A model generated the notes under the pieces. That model did no database searches. It saw only the letters and a list, made by a program, of their open reading frames with translations, and was not told the origin of the DNA. A program made the translations under genes and the position numbers. Of a DNA stretch of 5,762 bases, positions 4,764 to 5,762 are shown piece by piece. The stretch is taken from positions 1 through 5,762 of the forward strand of contig JALWZI010000144.1 of NCBI GenBank assembly GCA_027002755.1. The letters are read 5' to 3'. This DNA comes from Campylobacteraceae bacterium. Lineage in GTDB: Bacteria > Campylobacterota > Campylobacteria > Campylobacterales > Sulfurovaceae. Positions within the stretch are counted from its first letter, which is position 1; the number at the start of each line of letters is the position of its first letter.

Positions 4764-4801
4764 ACTAGAAACTAGCGACTAGTGACTATCGACTAGCAAC
4801 T
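4764..4801. repeat. Degenerate 7-bp tandem repeat, unit ACTAGNN, overlapping the glyQ 3' end
   Basis: Units begin at 4764, 4771, 4778, 4785 and 4792 (ACTAGAA, ACTAGCG, ACTAGTG, ACTATCG, ACTAGCA), with a partial ACT. It is the same family as the array at 4691 but inverted; 4771-4788 pairs perfectly with 4698-4715. The glyQ stop codon (minus strand, 4786-4788) and its last codons (V-A-S-R) lie in this array. Confidence 0.88.
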
Positions 4802-5682
4802 CTTTCAAGCCGCTCCGGCTCCTGAGCTTTGTAGAGCTCGGCGCACCCTTTGGCCAGGTCCCGGATCTTGAGGATGTAGTTCTGGCGCTGGGCCTGACTG
4901 ATGGCTTTGCGGGCATCGAGGACGTTGAAGGTATGGGAGGCGATCATGCACTGATCGTAGGCCGGCAGGGGCAGCCCCGCCTCCAGGCAGCGGCGGCACT
5001 CATTGCTAGCGTCGTCGAAGTGGCGAAAGAGCATCTCGGTATCGGCCACCTCGAAGTGGTATTTGGAGAACTCGTATTCGCTCTCTTTGTGGACGTCGGC
5101 GTAGGTGACGACCTGATCGCCGTTGCGGTTCCAGACGATATCGAAGACCGACTCGACCCCCTGCAGATACATCGCCAGCCGCTCGGTCCCGTAGGTGATC
5201 TCCACAGCGACCGGATCACAGGGGAGTCCTCCCACCTGCTGGAAGTAGGTGAACTGGGTCACCTCCATCCCGTCCAGCCAGACCTCCCAGCCCAGGCCCC
5301 AGGCTCCGAGAGTGGGCGACTCCCAGTTGTCCTCGACGAAGCGGATATCGTGATCCTGAAGCTTGAGCCCGAGGAACTCGAGGGATTTGAGATAGAGATC
5401 CTGGATGTTGTCAGGCGAAGGTTTGATCAGCACCTGGAACTGGTAATAGGCCCCCAGGCGGTTGGGGTTCTCCCCGTAGCGCCCGTCGGTAGGACGGCGG
5501 CTGGGGGCCACGTAGGCGGTGGCCCAGGGGGTGGAGTCCAGCGAGCGCAGCAGGGTCGCGGGATGAAAGGTCCCCGCCCCGGCAGGCAGGTCGTAGGGCT
5601 GGACAATGGTACAGCCCTGAGCCGCCCAGTATTGCTGCAGTTTCAGAAGGAGGTCGGAGAAGGTGATGGCGTTTTGATTCAT
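4786..5682 (-). CDS. glyQ: Glycyl-tRNA synthetase alpha subunit
   Basis: GlyQ is the catalytic class II subunit of the bacterial alpha2-beta2 glycyl-tRNA synthetase, which charges tRNA-Gly; it needs the beta subunit GlyS, not in this window. The 298-residue product (E. coli GlyQ is about 303) shows [19 protein letters not shown] (25-43), motif 2 with [19 protein letters not shown] (59-77) and motif 3 with [11 protein letters not shown] (164-174). Start: the ATG at 5680-5682 gives the family N-terminus [19 protein letters not shown] and follows the upstream stop codon by 2 nt, with AGGAA (5693-5697) 10 nt upstream. A start 19 codons earlier would overlap the upstream gene and adds no family sequence. 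The last four residues are encoded by a heptad repeat. Followed by the Nif3-like gene, as in C. jejuni and H. pylori. Confidence 0.97.
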   Translation of the reverse strand: MNQNAITFSDLLLKLQQYWAAQGCTIVQPYDLPAGAGTFHPATLLRSLDSTPWATAYVAPSRRPTDGRYGENPNRLGAYYQFQVLIKPSPDNIQDLYLKSLEFLGLKLQDHDIRFVEDNWESPTLGAWGLGWEVWLDGMEVTQFTYFQQVGGLPCDPVAVEITYGTERLAMYLQGVESVFDIVWNRNGDQVVTYADVHKESEYEFSKYHFEVADTEMLFRHFDDASNECRRCLEAGLPLPAYDQCMIASHTFNVLDARKAISQAQRQNYILKIRDLAKGCAELYKAQEPERLERVASR

Positions 5683-5684
5683 AA

Positions 5685-5762
5685 CTATGCGATTCCTAAA
5701 AGTTTGTCGATTTTGGCCTGGTCGAATCCGCAGATCCACTGACTGCCGATGAGCACCACCGG
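5685..5762 (-). CDS. Glutaredoxin-like protein, C-terminal end (runs off the window)
   Basis: The last 25 codons of an open frame read [20 protein letters not shown] and then LLGIA before a TAG at 5685-5687. The pattern (cis-Pro, V-V-x-I-G, then W-I-x-G-F-D followed by a K-I-x-x-L-L helix) is the C-terminal strand-helix of small glutaredoxin/NrdH-type thioredoxin-fold proteins. The CxxC active site would lie upstream of the window and cannot be checked. It ends 2 nt before the glyQ ATG and supplies the glyQ ribosome binding site, so the two are probably co-transcribed. As I recall it is not the neighbour of glyQ in H. pylori, where gpsA is adjacent. Confidence 0.7.
   Translation of the reverse strand, partial: PVVLIGSQWICGFDQAKIDKLLGIA

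Noticed and set aside
4691..4801. CRISPR-like array
   Set aside because: Units are only 7 nt with no spacers, and the two halves are in opposite orientation.
4933..5742. 269-codon plus-strand open frame antisense to glyQ
   Set aside because: The minus strand encodes a full-length GlyQ with class II synthetase motifs; the antisense frame has no recognisable sequence.

Overview
The window is a compact chromosomal housekeeping locus in which every gene is read from the minus strand. From high to low coordinate (the direction of transcription) it holds the 3' end of a glutaredoxin-like gene, glyQ, a Nif3-like gene, a coiled-coil/C4 zinc-ribbon gene, waaA, a DUF167 gene, an RluA-family pseudouridine synthase gene and the 5' end of ffh. 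The order glyQ, Nif3-like, zinc-ribbon, waaA, RluA-like, ffh matches, from memory, Campylobacter jejuni Cj0704-Cj0709, and most of it matches Helicobacter pylori HP0960-HP0956. That points firmly to a Campylobacterota (Epsilonproteobacteria) genome. The DNA is clearly GC-rich by eye, unlike Campylobacter or Helicobacter, so a free-living lineage such as Nitratifractor, Sulfurovum or relatives is more likely. This placement is inference; no search was run.

Layout: 1-576 is the N-terminal 192 codons of ffh. 577-677 is a spacer with a 7-bp-period repeat and a 34-nt palindrome. 678-1409 is the RluA-family synthase. 1410-1726 is a 317-nt non-coding spacer with four inverted-repeat structures and two heptad arrays at its edges. 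1727-3912 is a tightly packed group of DUF167, waaA and the zinc-ribbon gene, with gaps of -11 and +7 nt. 3955-4680 is the Nif3-like gene. 4681-4785 is a spacer built of heptad repeats in opposite orientations around an AT-rich hairpin. 4786-5682 is glyQ, and 5685-5762 is the 3' end of a glutaredoxin-like gene 2 nt upstream of glyQ.

The genes serve translation (GlyQ, pseudouridine synthase), membrane targeting of proteins (Ffh), lipopolysaccharide core assembly (WaaA) and less well defined roles (Nif3-like, DUF167, and the zinc-ribbon protein related to H. pylori HP0958/FlgZ). Two genes, waaA and the zinc-ribbon gene, appear to start with TTG.

The coding content is ordinary. The unexpected part is the spacers. 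All three longer gaps carry degenerate tandem repeats with an exact 7-bp period; the unit sequence differs between most gaps while the period stays the same. Three arrays lie within 10 nt of a compact palindrome, and the other two surround an AT-rich one. Three genes (RluA-like, DUF167, glyQ) have their stop codons inside such repeats. The largest spacer also holds a 140-nt nested foldback that could be a structured RNA or a small non-autonomous mobile element.
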